Source: Candidatus Moanabacter tarae
GTDB lineage: Bacteria; Verrucomicrobiota; Verrucomicrobiia; Opitutales; UBA2987
Direction of reading: 5' to 3'
Length of the DNA: 64,000 nucleotides
NCBI GenBank assembly: GCA_003226295.1
Contig: CP029803.1
Location: 2,051,001 to 2,115,000 of the forward strand
Made by a program: the position numbers and the translations under genes
The notes under the pieces: generated by a model
Databases searched by the model: none
What the model saw: the letters and a program-made list of their open reading frames with translations, nothing else
What the model was told of the DNA's origin: nothing
Shown: positions 63,710 through 64,000 of the stretch, one piece after another
Layout: each line of letters starts with the position of its first letter
How positions within the stretch are numbered: the first letter of the stretch is position 1

Positions 63710-64000
63710 CTACCAGAGAACAAAAAAAAGCAGATACGTGGCAACCGCAAGATAGAGGCATGCCCAAAGACCAGGTCGCTTGAACCAAGGCAATCCACCG
63801 GGAGGGATCTTGAATGGATATCTCGGCTTTATCGGTGCCTCAATCAGCGTCTTCTGCAACCAGGTACCTTCCAACGCTTTTAGTCGGCGACCCATTAGTT
63901 CCCGTAGATCCCCGATGATCTCGTGCCTCGAGTAAATCAGCCCTCTCAATTCATGCTCCGAAGGCTTGCCGCGGTAAGACGAGATGATTGCCGAAGCCAA
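63710..64000 (-). CDS. C-terminal end of probable sodium:solute symporter (SSS family), partial
   Basis: The frame is open to the right edge, so only the last 96 residues are seen. There is a charged cytoplasmic stretch (SEHELRGLIYSRHEIIGD), a Pro-rich segment, then LPWFKRPGLWACLYLAVATYL and a short end (LLFFVLW). A late LRGL block followed by a Trp/Arg-Pro and one last membrane helix is common at the C-terminus of SSS symporters from this group. If right, it would be a transporter for the neighbouring catabolic island. The fragment is too short to be sure. Confidence 0.5.
   Translation of the reverse strand: MASAIISSYRGKPSEHELRGLIYSRHEIIGDLRELMGRRLKALEGTWLQKTLIEAPIKPRYPFKIPPGGLPWFKRPGLWACLYLAVATYLLFFVLW

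Overview
This 64 kb window is bacterial chromosome with moderate G+C, densely coded, with no rRNA, CRISPR array, insertion sequence or phage gene that I can see. The content suggests a free-living heterotroph of the PVC group, most likely a marine member of Verrucomicrobiota (Opitutae-like). The reasons are formylglycine sulfatases beside Gfo/Idh/MocA oxidoreductases, a mandelate-racemase-like enzyme and a PhyH dioxygenase, a CotH/VTC/DUF4956 set, and a SxtJ/NodU-type carbamoyltransferase/DUF5989 set. This placement is an inference from gene content, not from a phylogenetic marker comparison.

Layout. 1-6.6 kb: end of cstA, an FAD oxidoreductase, an aquaporin with a plant-TIP-like filter, priA (reverse), a Fur-family regulator and a small TPR protein. 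6.7-12.7 kb (reverse): M23 peptidase, prepilin peptidase, an SGNH-TPR membrane protein and an AAC(3)-fold acetyltransferase. 12.8-19.5 kb (forward): a sugar-acid/sulfated-carbohydrate island with a Gfo/Idh/MocA oxidoreductase, LDH2-type dehydrogenase, sulfatase, enolase-superfamily dehydratase and second sulfatase. 19.8-26.2 kb: propionate metabolism, with mmsA (reverse) facing an SDR and prpB-prpC-prpD, i.e. methylmalonate semialdehyde to propionyl-CoA and the 2-methylcitrate cycle. 26.8-31.7 kb: a strongly divergent transketolase-like enzyme behind a perfect 14-bp palindrome, a class I aminotransferase and an unusual TenA protein with a signal peptide.

32.2-40.7 kb is a cell-surface region. 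It holds a nucleotide-sugar epimerase, a carbamoyltransferase, SxtJ and DUF5989 on the forward strand. Convergent to these are a VTC polyphosphate-polymerase-fold protein, a membrane-anchored CotH kinase-like/beta-helix fusion and DUF4956 on the reverse strand. 41-54 kb is mostly housekeeping: arsC, eno, tatC, ppdK, hflX, a tRNA-Gln that overlaps the end of hflX on the other strand, pyrH, frr, proB and a UvrD-type helicase. 54.6-62.2 kb is a second catabolic island: two lactonase-like amidohydrolases, a D-2-hydroxyacid dehydrogenase, a TIM-barrel isomerase, a Gfo/Idh/MocA oxidoreductase, a DegT aminotransferase and a PhyH dioxygenase. The window closes with two uncharacterised proteins and the C-terminus of a probable sodium:solute symporter.

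The two catabolic islands look like carbohydrate or polyol degradation, and the prp/mmsA set handles propionate-yielding substrates. The most unusual items are the exported TenA beside a divergent thiamine-diphosphate enzyme, the back-to-back surface modules at 32-41 kb, and the gene-end-encoded tRNA-Gln.
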